In this document: piece by piece, positions 49,953 through 63,300 of the stretch
Layout of the letters: the number at the start of each line of letters is the position of its first letter
Position numbering within the stretch: the first letter of the stretch is position 1
NCBI RefSeq assembly: GCF_020882245.1
Contig: NC_083597.1
Span: forward strand, 29,862,652 to 29,926,651
Reading direction: 5' to 3'
Length of the DNA: 64,000 bases
Source: Rhopalosiphum padi
Lineage: Eukaryota > Arthropoda > Insecta > Hemiptera > Aphididae
Made by a program: the position numbers and the translations under genes
The notes under the pieces: model-generated
Database searches by the model: none
Told to the model about the DNA's origin: nothing
What the model saw: the letters and a program-made list of their open reading frames with translations, nothing else

Positions 49953-51375
49953 AAAACTGTTGGTGACCCACTGGTGTCTTCCACTAGATCACAAGCTGGC
50001 ATACACTACAAAGTAGTTTTAAATAGTTAATTTACTAGCAGTTTATTCATTTTGGTTGTTATTATTAACTAAACATAATATATTCAAAAATAACAAGTAT
50101 TTTTTTGCGCATTCGGAAATTAACATGAAACAGAATTAAAAAACTATTCGGGGTTGGTATTATGTTCAACAATTATAGTTTGTTAGTTTAATTACATGTT
50201 TGTTTCAATTGGCATTTAAAAAAATACATATGTTAAAGGTTTCACAAATAATATGATGAAATAATTTTATTGTGTACTTAATCAAACAGTGCTTAAATAT
50301 ATTTTAATTTTTATCGTGAACGAAGAGTTTTTGTGATTTGTAATTTAAAAGTAATATTGCATTTTAAATACTAAATTACGATTACGGTTTAATTTAATTT
50401 ATGTATTTTACTATTTTTGCTATACAATAATAGCAGATAATTACAACATTTTTGTAATATTATAGGTAGTTATGATTAGTAGATAATATTGAAAGTTATA
50501 AAACATCGTCTAATTAATATATTCATAGCATATATTAGTTATTAATTAAGAATTTCCATAAAGTAAAGAATTCCATATGTTTATGAAATATGACTCTATT
50601 TAAGTGATTCATTTCATGTGTATGAAATATAACTCTGTTTAAGCTACGTTATATGTCATTAAATAATTCTTATAAAATTATATTTACTGGCTGGAAAAAG
50701 TATTGAATACATATTTATTTTCTAAGTTAATCTATGCTAATTTAAATCATTCCCATCAAATAACCCTACTTAATTTAACCCTTTAATAATGTTTTGATTT
50801 AATTTAAATTAAATTAAATTAAGTCTAGTAACCGTATAGTGTTGTAAAATAACACTTACTCATTAAACAAATATAATGTATTTAAACTATTTTTCTCGTT
50901 AGATTCATATAAAATAACATATAAATCAAGAAATATATATATATTTTTTTACGGATGTATTACCGATTTGAATTCAATGATGAACCACGCGTTGAATACG
51001 AAAAACGAATCAGAGTAGATGAGATATTCTGATCATAATCTATTTGAAGTATAGTTTATGTTATATTATATTTAAAATATTATTAGTATTTTAATAATTC
51101 TGTATAGATAAGATTAATTTTTGTCAACGATATGTTATAGAACTTGTGTAATTACTTATTGGTTAAAAAAAGATATACACAATGCATATGTTCTTTGTGT
51201 TTCAATAAGTATAAATAACTTGAAATTAATCTTAAATATTCTTAAAAATGTATTGTGTATGAAAAATAATAATATTATTGTTTAAAATCTGTGCGATTAG
51301 GAGCATGTTTTTAATTATACAACAAATTACCTGAATTTGATTAAGTAAAAATCGTCATTTTTCTTAATCTCGGAT
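49953..51375 (+). repeat. Downstream block of array unit E
   Basis: Matches the 3' flank of gene 2 (37674-39470) with deletions. It ends near 51330, where the similarity and the array stop. Confidence 0.7.
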
Positions 51376-51540
51376 CAGTGCCGTAACGAGCCCCGGACAC
51401 AGTCAATGTATGGGGGGGCCCCAAGGTATATTATATTTAATTTTTTATAGGTTACCTATACAAAAATAAATAATGATGATGATTTTCTTTTTTAAAAAGC
51501 CTAAAAATAGAATGTGAAGGCCCACCACCCAGTGTCCAGT
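51376..51540. mobile_element. MITE fragment, one end only
   Basis: It starts CAGTGCCGTAACGAGCC, resembling the CAGTGGCGTAG end of the element at 1925, followed by a g-run and ggcccc. A matching inverted end and a target duplication were not found, so the right border is approximate. Confidence 0.35.
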
Positions 51541-52600
51541 GTATTGTTGTTAAAATATAACTTCACTTTAACAAGTGTTTTTTTTATTTTTATTATAAAT
51601 ATTAATTAAAGCTTTTGTAAAAATATATGGTTCTAAAACAAGTATTGCACAACTTAAAGATTGTGTGTACCTATATTATATTTAAACATATAATTGTATA
51701 AAACAATCTTTACCATATTTAAAATGATAAAAATGTATCATAAACATATACAAATAATAATAACTAATAAGATATCAATTGATCATACATATTACTTGAT
51801 ATTAACAATAGACGATAATTCAACAAATTATATAACTGCGCTTTGATGGAGTAAGAACTAATGATACGGGCAATGGCCAGCAGTTAATAATTATATTTTA
51901 GGGTTAGGATGTTATTATGATTTTGCATATTTTTTTTAGTTTGTCCAATAGCTTTCATTTTTATATAGAAATGTGTTTCATGATATCTATATTCAATATA
52001 TCAAAATTCTATTTTGCATATAATTGTATATTTTACCATTTTTTATTTAAAAGTGTATTATTTATATTTTTCCTGTTTTTAAGCACGTATTTGTCGGTTT
52101 TTGATGCAAAATGCTGAAAAATATATATTTTATTAATCTGAAATAAGTTTGATTATTTGTATTTTTTAAATTATTACTTAATCATTGTTAAGAATTTAAT
52201 ATGGTTATACGGAGTAAAGGTACCTACTTAAATATATACGTATTACTGTATTAGCATTGAATAAATATACTATATATTTAAATTATATTTTATATATATA
52301 TATATAGTATATTTAATCAATGGTATTAGCACCAAATAGACGAAGATTTACAACGAAACATTTAAAAAAAAACAATAATTATTCGATGTAACTTTTTTTT
52401 AAAGTATATTGTGTTTTTATATTTAATTTAATTTTATATGGTAAATAAGAAAATTCAAAAATGTAATAGACATAGACAATAATTAATACAACGAACACAT
52501 AAAAATAGTACCGACCCAATTTGTTTATATTCTATTAATAATTAAACTTGTCTCTACATATATATTTATTGTATTTTTTTTGTCCACTTTTCTTTATTTT
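51541..52600. other. AT-rich intergenic sequence
   Basis: No gene is recognised. A (TA)n-rich hairpin-like tract lies near 52250-52320. The open frame 51917-52117 is AT-driven. Confidence 0.45.
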
Positions 52601-52614
52601 TTAATGCAATTATT

Positions 52615-53060
52615 TAAAATAAATGCGGGGCGCTGTCGGGGACGCCTGAGTCAACGATTAGCGTCCCTCTACAGTGGCATTGACCCGGCTGCCCCTGCGG
52701 TTGTTGCGGCACTGTCTCGAATGTTTCCAAAATTAAAACTTCAAACAATAATCTACACTAAATAATATTATAAAGAGGAAAGATTTGATTGTTTGTTTGT
52801 ATTGAATAGGCTCCGAAACTACTGAACCGATTTAAATGAAATTTGGTATATAGAAAGTTTAGACACTGAGAAAGAACATAGGCTACTTTTTAATACTAAA
52901 ACAGGGCTGCAAGGGTTTGAGAAAGGGGATAATATATATTATAACACCGTACCCGCACGGCGTTGCCCTCAACGTTAGTGTCAGCGGTGACATGGAAGGG
53001 GAAGTTTGGCCGGACAAATAGGGATCGCTGCCATACCACGAAAAAAAATATATATATATA
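52615..53060 (+). mobile_element. Decayed transposon end (Helitron- or RTE-like)
   Basis: Contains a GC-rich start (gcggggcgctgtcggggacg), then ataaagaggaaagatttgat, ggctccgaaactactgaacc and gaaatttggtatatagaaag, phrases widely seen in the 3' parts of insect Helitron and RTE copies. It closes with a GC-rich piece and a (TA)n tract at 53050-53068. Only short frames remain. The class is from memory and unverified. Confidence 0.45.
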
Positions 53061-53605
53061 TATATATACACGCCACCACGACGCCGATAACAGTCGTACA
53101 ATCTTAGTAAATATACTTATATACAATAAATATAATGTAAAAAAATCTCGGTTTTCACCAGTTTTCTTTATTGTCATAATTCATAATATGAACAATTAAA
53201 TTAGTAGTCAACAATTATTAACATTGTATGACGCAACGAAAAAAAACTTTACGATATTTAAAACAATATCATTACCTAGTCTTTTAACAGCCAAATTGAC
53301 TTCAAGAAGTTTCTCTTCAAGTAGCGCTAAACGGAGAATTAAGAATACCCATACTGTGTTATTGTAGACTTGTAACAGCCTCTTGATGAAATACAGTGTA
53401 TGTATCATGTAAGTATATTATTATTATTTTATAATAAACGAAATTACTGAATAAGTGCATGTATTATAATTCTCTACAGATGTTATCTAATTTTATTAAA
53501 TAAATAAAAAGAGTTTTAACAATTATGCTATTTAGTACCTATACATAATATATAGGTAGTCCAATTTAGACAATTTGGTAGCAGGTTAAATATTGAGGAC
53601 TCTCT

Positions 53606-53641
<36 letters not shown>

Positions 53642-55396
53642 AGCATGCTTATGTTTATACATGTATGAAAATGTAATAGTACTGACGACAGAAAATAGTG
53701 ATTGATTACTGATAACTGATAAGTATTGTGAAGTCTGTCTCGTCTTTTTACACAAAATGTATTTATTTATTTATTAAAAATACGGGCTTGTATCCAATAG
53801 TAATGGTTACATTACAAGTAACATATTTTAATAGTTGAAATATTAAAATATAATTAAAAGATAAATGAAAAAACAAAATAAAAAAATATATATAATAAAC
53901 GACAAATAAAACATAAAATAGGTATAATAAAATACAGCAAGTTAATTAAAAGAGTGAGTCGGTTCAATATTGACAATTTTCATCATTCTTATATAAGTAG
54001 CTCATTATCAGCTAGTATAGTTTGTGTTACAAAAAGGAATATAAAAACTAAAATTATTACATTTGGTCAAAGTAGTAATATTTTTAAATTGATACAAGAA
54101 AGGGGATCTGGGGAGTCAATTTTACCTGAGAGTAAATTAGAAAGAAAAGATAAATTCACTTGTACTCTCATATCAGTCAACGTCGATAATTTCAGAGAAT
54201 AAAGGACTAGAAAATAATCATGTTGCTTGTGCTCAATTATTGAAATGTAGTATTTATTGTGATATACGCTGACAAGCTCATAATCGTTTTTCATGTACAA
54301 TTTTATATCATTGAACTTAAATTTAACACATTTACGTACCTTCACTTATAGTGACACTTGTCACCTAATGTACAACAGAGTACAAAGCGGCACCCAGTTC
54401 AATGTATCATTGTATCAATGTGCAATCAATAAATTATAATAAATTCCTTAAACTTTTCTATTGGCAACTTAATATCCTTAAACCATGTAGGATGGCGGAT
54501 AGACAATTTAATAGGCATAATGTAAATAATTATGTGAGCAAATAAAAGATATAAAGAAACATGAATGGGCACTGGGCAGTGAACAGTTTAGTTATGAAAA
54601 TATAGTATTAACATTAAAAAAAAATACGTTATACGTATACATAAATATAGAATATGATGAACTATAAAGCGTATAATGGACATAACATAATTTAAAATCT
54701 TTAGAGGATAATTAATTTTATCAATATATTACAAACATAATAATCGTAATATCTGTGATTTATTTAAAAAAATCACACGTTCAAAATTAAACTTTTCCTC
54801 GTAAATTTTAAAAACTTAGTGTTTGATTTAAATCTACTGAGGATCCTATCTTGACTATTAGGAGTTTTTTTTACCGCGTGTGTGTTTCAAATTAAAATCC
54901 AAGTGCCTGGATTTTAGTTTTATACATTGCTTTAAGAACTCTCATTGAACAAGACCCTTCGATTTTGTAAATTTGACGTAAAACATTGCTCTTGTACTGT
55001 TCTAAAATAGTTCATTCCAAAGGGGTTAATAACACGAAAGAAAATTTTTAATTATTATACGATATATAGGCATATATAAAAGGAATTAGAGTGATTTCAC
55101 TTTATTATAGGCTATAGAATCTTGATTTGTTATTAAAGAAGAAAAATATCTTGAACAATTAAATTTTATCTCGTTTAAAATAAATTACATTTTTTTAATA
55201 TACAATAATTAGAATATATTATCTTCCTATCGTTATTTTTACATTTTAAAAACAAGTAACTAGTTTTAAATATAACAAGTATTTACAAACTAAATAAATA
55301 TTCACATTATTTCATTACTATAAATTAATAGGTAACATATTTTAACAATATAATTTACAGTGTAGGATAGTTTTATAAGTCTAATTAGTCAAGGTT
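53061..55396. other. AT-rich intergenic sequence with repeat pieces
   Basis: No gene is supported. It holds a (TA)n/(TG)n tract at 53609-53640, an inverted partial R1 repeat at 54250-54425 (aatcgtttttcatgtacaat, then aaatttaacacattta), and a possible retroelement 3' end near 53755-53830 (gggcttgtatccaatagtaa). The frame 53954-54202 (82 codons) looks like a leftover of a mobile element at most. The end next to 55397 would hold the transporter's 3' untranslated region. Confidence 0.4.
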
Positions 55397-58300
55397 CTAA
55401 TTATTTGACGATTTTCCATCTTCTATGGATTTTGAATAAATTATACTTAATCTTTCGTCCATAGGTAATCCCCTCTTTGCTTTTTCTTTTTCTTTGAGAT
55501 AATATTGTTCCAAGTCATCCCATGGTTGTAACTCACCGGATCCAAATAGTCCATATACTACAGATGATGCTGTCATTACTATCATCATAATCCAAAATAC
55601 TAAACGCCATTCTAAAACGGTTCTCTAAAATATTAAAAAAAAAAAAATCATGTATTATTACTTATTAGACACTTATTTACACAAAATAATTGCAAATAAT
55701 ATTGAATCCTCATACATCTAACTATTAAGTGTTAACTCTTCATTAGATATGAAATATTAAAATCCAGTCAAATTGTATACTTGAGTATAGAAGTATTTGA
55801 AAATAAAAATATACATAATATAGCATATTTATCTACGAGGATTACACAACAGTTTAACAAATATTATTGATTATTTTCATTATAAAACCCCGGTGTACAT
55901 ATTATATACCTCATAATGAATATAACGAGGGGTTAAAATTATATCATTATTTTGAATTGGTAGACATTCTCAAATATTTAATATTATAAAAACTAAATTG
56001 TAACATAGATATATTTTAAATTTTTATAGACTTTTTAAAGTTCAAATAAATGTAATTATTTTTATCAGATTAATTTCGTATTTTATAGAGCAATCATACT
56101 TAGTGACATTATAAATAGTGAATGGCTAAGTATATACCATGATACTTACATTTGGTGTTAAAATTCCAGCAACATATGGAGTGGCCATTCCTGATAAACA
56201 ACCAATGCCATTGACCAGTGCCATTATAGTAGGAGAATAATTGGGTGACAAGTCAAGTGAATTGATACGGATGCTGGGATAACAGAATCCCATTAGCGCC
56301 ATACCCAAAGTAAAACATAGAGTTGCAAACATTTTGTCACATCCGACAAACGAAGCACACATCACACCCATACCCGGTCCGACAGTTCCTGAAACCATGT
56401 TATTTGTTAGTTCCACGCATTGTTATAAAAGTGATTTAATTAATCTCACCTATTATTGCGTAACTTTTTCTGACCGCAGTGACTGTCATTATTCGTTTGC
56501 TTATCAATCGGTCGGCCAATATACTAGCTAAGATCGAAGTTACCCATTGGGCGATGTATGGGATGGACGATAATAAACCGTTCTGTAAAGTAAACGTTAA
56601 CATTTTAATTTACTACTATGTAAAATTTATACTGTTAACTATACTCAATCAGAGTCTCAGATCTTGGTTAAACTTACTTCAGTAATGGAAAAGTGTAATA
56701 CGTCGCTCATGTATTTCGGAAGATCACTGATAATCGTAAAACCACCCCAGTCATGTCCTGCTTCGACAATGATCAGTGCCCACACTGGCCACGACGTTAA
56801 TATGGACTTCCATGGTGTGGGGGGTAAGTCCTGTTAAAACCAATTTAAATGAAAATTATGTTATTCTGAAAATTTCATAATAAGACGGTCGTGATATTTT
56901 GTTCATTGTGACGTCTCACGTACTTTTTTCCTTTCTAGACTTCCAATCGACTGTTTTAAGTAGTCACGCTCCACGTCTGATATGAACGGATGGGAGTTTG
57001 GGTCGTTATAAACGAACAAGCACCAGAGCACAAACCAAATCAACGAGGTTACGCCGAAGAAGTAAAAGACATTTGGCCAACCACCGGGTATGTATTGTAT
57101 GATAAAACCGCTCAAAAAGTTTGAGAAAATATTACCGATTTGCACACCTGTTGGATACATAACATTATTATTACCATCATAAGTCGTGAATATGCGTATT
57201 TAATTAACGACCAGTGCGTCAAATATGTTATTGAATATATAATAATTATAAGTGTGCGTTTTTGCGTGTATAATGTATATAGTATATAACTATAACATAT
57301 ATGTTACCTGCAAATACCAGCGTGGAGAGCTTTCCCTTTTCTTCAGGCGGGGCCCACTGTGCCAGAAGTGTGCACAGAGCAGGAAACGTAGTGCCCTAGA
57401 TAAAATGTATAAGTTAGTCGCAAGTCGTATTAAAATCTATTAAAGTGCCAATCATCATCTTTACTTCTCCGAGTCCTTCGACGAACCGCAGGATGGTCAG
57501 TGGTCTGGAACCCATGTATGCAACGTACGGCGTCATCAGTGTGAAGATAGCAGTGGAAAGTATTCCTAGGCCCATGGTGTGCTTGCCACCAAACTTCTGG
57601 GACAGGATTCCGCCAGGTAAATGCGTGATTATGTAACCATAGTAGAACGCTGACAGGACTTCACCCTGCGTCTTCTCGTCCCAATCGAACCGGTTCTGGA
57701 ATTCATCTTCGGACAAGTCTGTCTTGTTGGACTTAGCGTGTCCACGTGACGATGATTGTGGCATCGGACAGTAGTCGCGCTGTACGTGAGATGTCGAACC
57801 GCTGTCTACTATTACCACGGGCCTGACCATTTGCGTAAGCGTTATGCCCAAACAGGCCCGCATTACATACGCCATCGTTACTCCCGTCATCCCCATCACG
57901 GCCATCACCCATCTCTGGGATATGTGTCCTGCAGCGAAAAAAAAATTCATTCGTCAGTCAGTCGCAACGATGTCGAAACGTTTTTTTCTTTTAAAATCTT
58001 ATCGTGATTTTGAAAAGAATAATTATTATGTCTTAGATAAAACGATAGCTTGTGTTGGATACACAATTATGATATTATGATATGTCCTGTTGTATGGTCG
58101 ACTAGTGAATGATCAGTGTTTATAAAAATATTATGCGGCTGGTATTATCGTTTCGGGTTAAAAATAGGTCATTGACGTTGACAAAATAGAAACTACCATT
58201 TATAATATTATTGTATTATACAACAATAATATTATAGTACATTTACTACATATACAGCCTTTATAATATATTATATATATAGTATAGATCCGATATTCTA

Positions 58301-59423
58301 TGTTATATTCACTTCAAATGTCAATATAGTTAATTTAGATTACTTTGTATTTGAAACACAGTAATGAGTAACGTTAATAAATGCGTTTAAACAATTCAAA
58401 TATTATATTATTATAAATGGGATAAAAATGATAAAATTAATAGTGATATGATGTCATTTTTTCATTTTTAAAAAATTACATTTTATAAAACCTTAATTAA
58501 TTATAGACTATAGTAGACATATTATTAATACTAGAGAATAAAGTAATGCAATTCTTCTCTAATATATACATTTACAATAAATTTCCATAATAGGTATTAT
58601 GTTGTTAATAATAATATGCATATTTTGTAGTATGACTACTTTAATTATGTAATGAGATAAAAACAATTAAAATAAAATCATTTTAAACAAATACATTCAA
58701 TGTTAAAATATTATAATTAAAAAAAATGTATTATTTTCTATGATAATTATTATACATGCATATAGATTATTTTGTTTGGTGTTTATGATTTATGAATCAT
58801 TGTGTACCTACTATATACATTAAAATGGAAGGTAACTAATAAACATAAGCATTTATTATTTTAGATAGTAATATTTAATTGTCAATACTCTATTATATAT
58901 ATATAACTATTATAAACAGGTATTTATTTTTATTTATTTCGTTAATTGGACATTTTACCTAGTTATACCTAGTTATATTCATTATTAAAACATTTTTTTT
59001 TTTTTTGAAATGTTATAGGTAATAGTTTTTTTTATTTGGAGACGTTATTTTAGTTTTTCTCTTTAATTTGTTTGATTTCACACATTTTTTGTTTATAAGC
59101 TTTATATTATACATTTATGTTCATTATAATAAAACATTTTTTTTAAATAAATTTAAATATTTCAAAGTGTTCGTATAAAAATAATAAATAACTCAAGCTT
59201 TCTCCTAAAATACTTTATAACTTTGTGATGTAATATTTTGTCTAAAAACAGAATATTTATTGATTATTTTGGTTTTACAATTATAATTATTAATATTTAT
59301 AAATTATTGAATTGTTTACAGTATTGGTATCTGTAAATTCATTAATCGTTATTACATATAAAAATATAACACTTTATTATGCGATAGAAAGTTAAACGTT
59401 TACTTACGTGAATTTAATTTCAT
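55397..59423 (-). CDS. SLC17-family (anion/phosphate cotransporter, sialin-like) transporter
   Basis: A complete 514-aa major facilitator protein. Minus-strand exons: 59423-59408, 57928-57465, 57395-57308, 57147-56924, 56830-56678, 56582-56450, 56388-56150 and 55624-55397; all introns are GT/AG and every phase agrees. SLC17 marks are RFVEGLGE followed by GTTFPALCTLLAQWAPPEEKG (split by an intron), a GGILSQKFGGK loop after helix 2, the long first extracellular loop with possible glycosylation (residues about 40-85), NSLDLSPNYSPTIMALVNG near helix 10, and the closing FGSGELQPW. Members carry anions such as phosphate, sialate, glutamate or nucleotides with Na+ or H+ across the plasma or lysosomal membrane. 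Insect sequences of this kind are often labelled inorganic phosphate cotransporter. The substrate cannot be told from sequence. Only 16 coding bases lie in exon 1, but the phase and the resulting MKLNSRHISQRW start fit well. Confidence 0.9.
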
Positions 59424-60340
59424 AGTGGTAAGAAGTTAATAGTCACTTCGGCGCTTATTTACACGTGATAATTAATTTGGACGGAATTTTCTAAAAATCA
59501 CCGAGATTAATAGGAAAAACGTTCACGCGGGTTCTACCGAGTAATATTTCGTATACGTAATACCATCTGAGTAAACACAGCGAGTTTAAAACGATGAAAA
59601 AAAAATCAAAATTATACAATGATAAATATACGAATATAATATTTATGATATAAAATATGGTCCCGCGAAATACTACGAATACTACGTGGACTGCTGCAGT
59701 CGGTGAACAAAACGCGACGTCTTCAAACGCAAACTTCCGTCTGAACACTGTTAACTGGTCGGATCGAGACACAACATGATAACATGATAATGTTACTATG
59801 TGATCCGCACCGAGTGAGTGGGTGATTAAGACGTACGCTCCTTTTATTGTATTCCGATCGGCTTATCTGAATATTTATCATTGGATTTATGTTTAGTGTC
59901 GAATGGGAGCACATGTTCCTGTTTGTGTATAAAACATGTTATAGCTATAATATATAATGTATTAATGTGTAATATATTAATTATTGTGTTTATTGGCTGT
60001 TCGAACAACTGTCGTTCGTAACGAAACGAATAACAAACGTGTCCTGCAGTCTTTGAACTATTATTGTACATTATTAATAACGGTATATTATAATAAAAAT
60101 ATATGCGAACCGTTTTAGGCGATTCGACTCCGCACGGAGTGGTTACCGAACACCGATGACATGACTGATGGGTAAATGATGGCAACGCGAAACAGCGCGT
60201 GCGATCCACAATATTATTATGACTATAAGGTGTACGTATTGTATATTACACGGGCACGCGGGTTCAATGATTGTGGTTCGCGTGTTTTTGTGTGTGGGTG
60301 CGTGAAATTTTGACGTTAATCGATGGATATAGGTAAGTAT
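59424..60340. promoter_or_regulatory. Upstream region of the SLC17 gene
   Basis: Moderately GC-rich patches at 59650-59860 and 60100-60340, next to the first exon of the minus-strand transporter, make this the likely promoter and leader region. Open frames on the minus strand (59491-59772, 59723-59914, 59844-60209) have no recognisable domain, and their sequence is broken into AT-rich and GC-rich pieces. Confidence 0.35.
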
Positions 60341-63300
60341 GTAAATTTACCGCGAGTGATGACTGATGGTGAATAATAGAACTTTTGGATTTTTTTCAAG
60401 GTCTTCGATTATTTTTATCATCAAGTCATTAGCCCATATAACTACAGTTATAGTTTACTATATATACAGTTCGAAATGCGCGTATCATTATTTATAGGTA
60501 GGTCGTGTTATCGTTCACTGTAGGACATTTGCGAGGCATGGTCCAATGATTACAGCCACTGGCCACAGATTGCGAATCGCTAATTATTTACTTTCGTATA
60601 AAATTAACACTATAATAGCTGACTTGTGCGGTGAACTCGTCGGACAAGCTCTTCGAAAAGTCTAAACCTGTTTAGAGAGAGAACGTGTACCCGTAATTTA
60701 TTAATGTTATATTAATCGGATACATTGCAAATGTAAAGCCGATACCGTTTCTTTATTTAAATTACCATGGAACGTTGACCTATTACTATCAAAAAATATT
60801 ATCTATTATGTTTTAAATTTAAAACAAATTTTACGAGGCAGTTTAAAAAATGTTATTATTTTAAAAATAATTACATGTATCTCACGTCACAATAAAAATA
60901 TCAAAATAACCAACCACATATTTTAATGCTTTCAAAATCCAAAATAGGTTGCTTTAACTCAATAAAAACAATGAATATCTGTAGTGTTACGCAAAATGTA
61001 ATAATATTATTTATGTTATACGTATGCGTAGGATGACTACTAGTGACTACTATAGAAATCTTGTGACTTGTGTCGTTTTCATATTTCTTTTGAGACGTAC
61101 AACAGACAGGCTCGAGTGAGTTGTAAATTTGTTTCGGATTACCAAGAAGTAAAATACAGATTTACATACTTAGGAGATGTACCGCTATTTATTGTGCTTT
61201 ATAGCACTATTTTTACTGTAATTTCCGACAAAACAAATTAAAACGTCTAGAAAATAATCATCATATAAACCAAGTCACGACTCACGAGTGTCTGCTCGTG
61301 TAATAATTGTTTTGTAACTATATATAATGTCATGTTTCAATATACTTTAAATTCTATTGTATTTCATGCTGTACATATAATATTATGTAATATCACATAT
61401 TATGCGAAGATTCAGTGGTGGGATAATATTATTAATGTTTATTGAATTGGTGCAAAAATAGAAACATTATTGATTTTTTTCTCACAAAAGCATTTTTTAA
61501 TTTTTGTACATAAATTTAATTGGGAAGAGTTGTGTCTCTAGTCACCTCCCACACCACGTGATGGTGATGCCACCATCGCGATCGTCTGCACTCCAAGCGT
61601 TTGAAATAATTCAATTCTGAAATACATAGTAGTTTAACGAAATTATCAATAACTTCGTGCTATATGCTATAAGTGTTCGTGGTCGCTTAATGTATATTAT
61701 TGAATTGAGACTACACAAGCGTGTATTTCATTTCTAGGATTAATGTACAAGTAGTTTAAAACACGTGTTTTTCAAATGCAAAATTATAATATCTAAATAT
61801 ACTTATAACCACTGTCATTTCATTTTCTTTACAATCAGTTCCAATTTATATTTTATTCATCAATTTTAGTAAATGTACTGCAATATATTTTTAAGACATA
61901 GTACCCTCTTTCAAACTTCGTATCGTATCATATAATTTATTTTTATAAACTAATAGGCAAGTATGTAATACTTTTTGTACAAAATAATTATTTGATTATT
62001 GTGTTATTTATACCTACTACTGTAGGGATCTACTTTTGTCTAGCGTATCTAAATAATACGATATCCTAAAAACTAGTAAGTACAGACTTAATTATTGCTT
62101 ATTATCATATTTTAATTATTTATAATTTCAATTTATGCATTTTTATTTTTATATTTATATTTATTTTACAATTTGATACAAATCAAAAATGATATCAATA
62201 ATAATATATATTATATATTTTAAAGAAAGGTGCATATTAATTGCATAGAGTATTTTAATAGTGTAGTAATTAAACTAAAAATTAAATAATAATATTATAA
62301 ATTATAATTGTTTCATAAAATTGTGTAGGTAAATTATAAAAAAAAAAATAAAGCATGATAAGCCTAATTTCAATATATTCGAAATAGGTAAACTCAGGTC
62401 TCAGAACATATACGTAAAAATCATAAATAAATTTACGTCAAGTAAAAAACTACTCTGTTGTACAGTAGGATAGGTATCGAGTGTACTTCATCATTAAATA
62501 GGTCACTGTAATGGATTTTTAATTTTAATTCAATGATAAATGGGTCTAGACGATGGTCCAACTTTACTAAATTATATGATTAGAGGATTTTTAGAAAAAG
62601 TATTTTATATATAAGAATAAATAAGAATAAATTAATAAAAACACTCATCATTTTAAAAATCAATATATATCAAATATAAATCATAATTTTATTATCTACA
62701 ATGAGCATTTTGCTTATGGTATAAATGGCCATACGTTTTAAGACAAGGCTATTGATACTTGGTTTTCAACACCACTTGAAAAATTTATGGTTTTAAAACT
62801 AATATCAAGTGATTTAAACTGTTGTATATTAATTAAACAATAATATAAAATAATAAAATAACTAAATAATTAAATAAAAAAAGTATAGAATTTAAGTTCA
62901 AAGTTAATCACTTTTTAATAATGGTTCTATATTATGTTGTGATGACTAAAGTTTTATCAAGTGGATAATAAATCTTATAAAGACTTCTGAAAATCCCCAA
63001 TAAATATTTGACGAAGAAAGCTTCAATTTAGCATTACGAGTTATTGTTTGAACAAGTTTACATAAACTAAAAAAATAAACTATGGAAGTCGGTTTGCAAT
63101 TTTTAATTTCTAGTGTGGTACCTCTCTATTGAATATGTTACTATAATAGATATATTTAGTTCTAATTAATTGAAAAATAATCACCCACAAAAAACTATTC
63201 TGAGTTGATATTGTACGATGATTGACTATTATAGCATTTAAACAAATTTAAAACACCGCATGCAATATATTATTGATATTTTACTTATTGGGTCATTAAT

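Noticed and set aside
52580..52765. 61-codon frame
   Set aside because: It runs across AT-rich flank into the GC-rich edge of a decayed transposon and does not resemble a protein family.
53954..54202. 82-codon frame with fairly protein-like composition
   Set aside because: No start context, family or splice partner, and it lies among repeat fragments. A relic of a mobile element is possible but cannot be shown.
59491..60209. Minus-strand frames upstream of the SLC17 start as possible N-terminal exons
   Set aside because: The ATG at 59423 gives the expected N-terminus for the family in the right phase with a gtaagt donor. The upstream frames have no transporter features.
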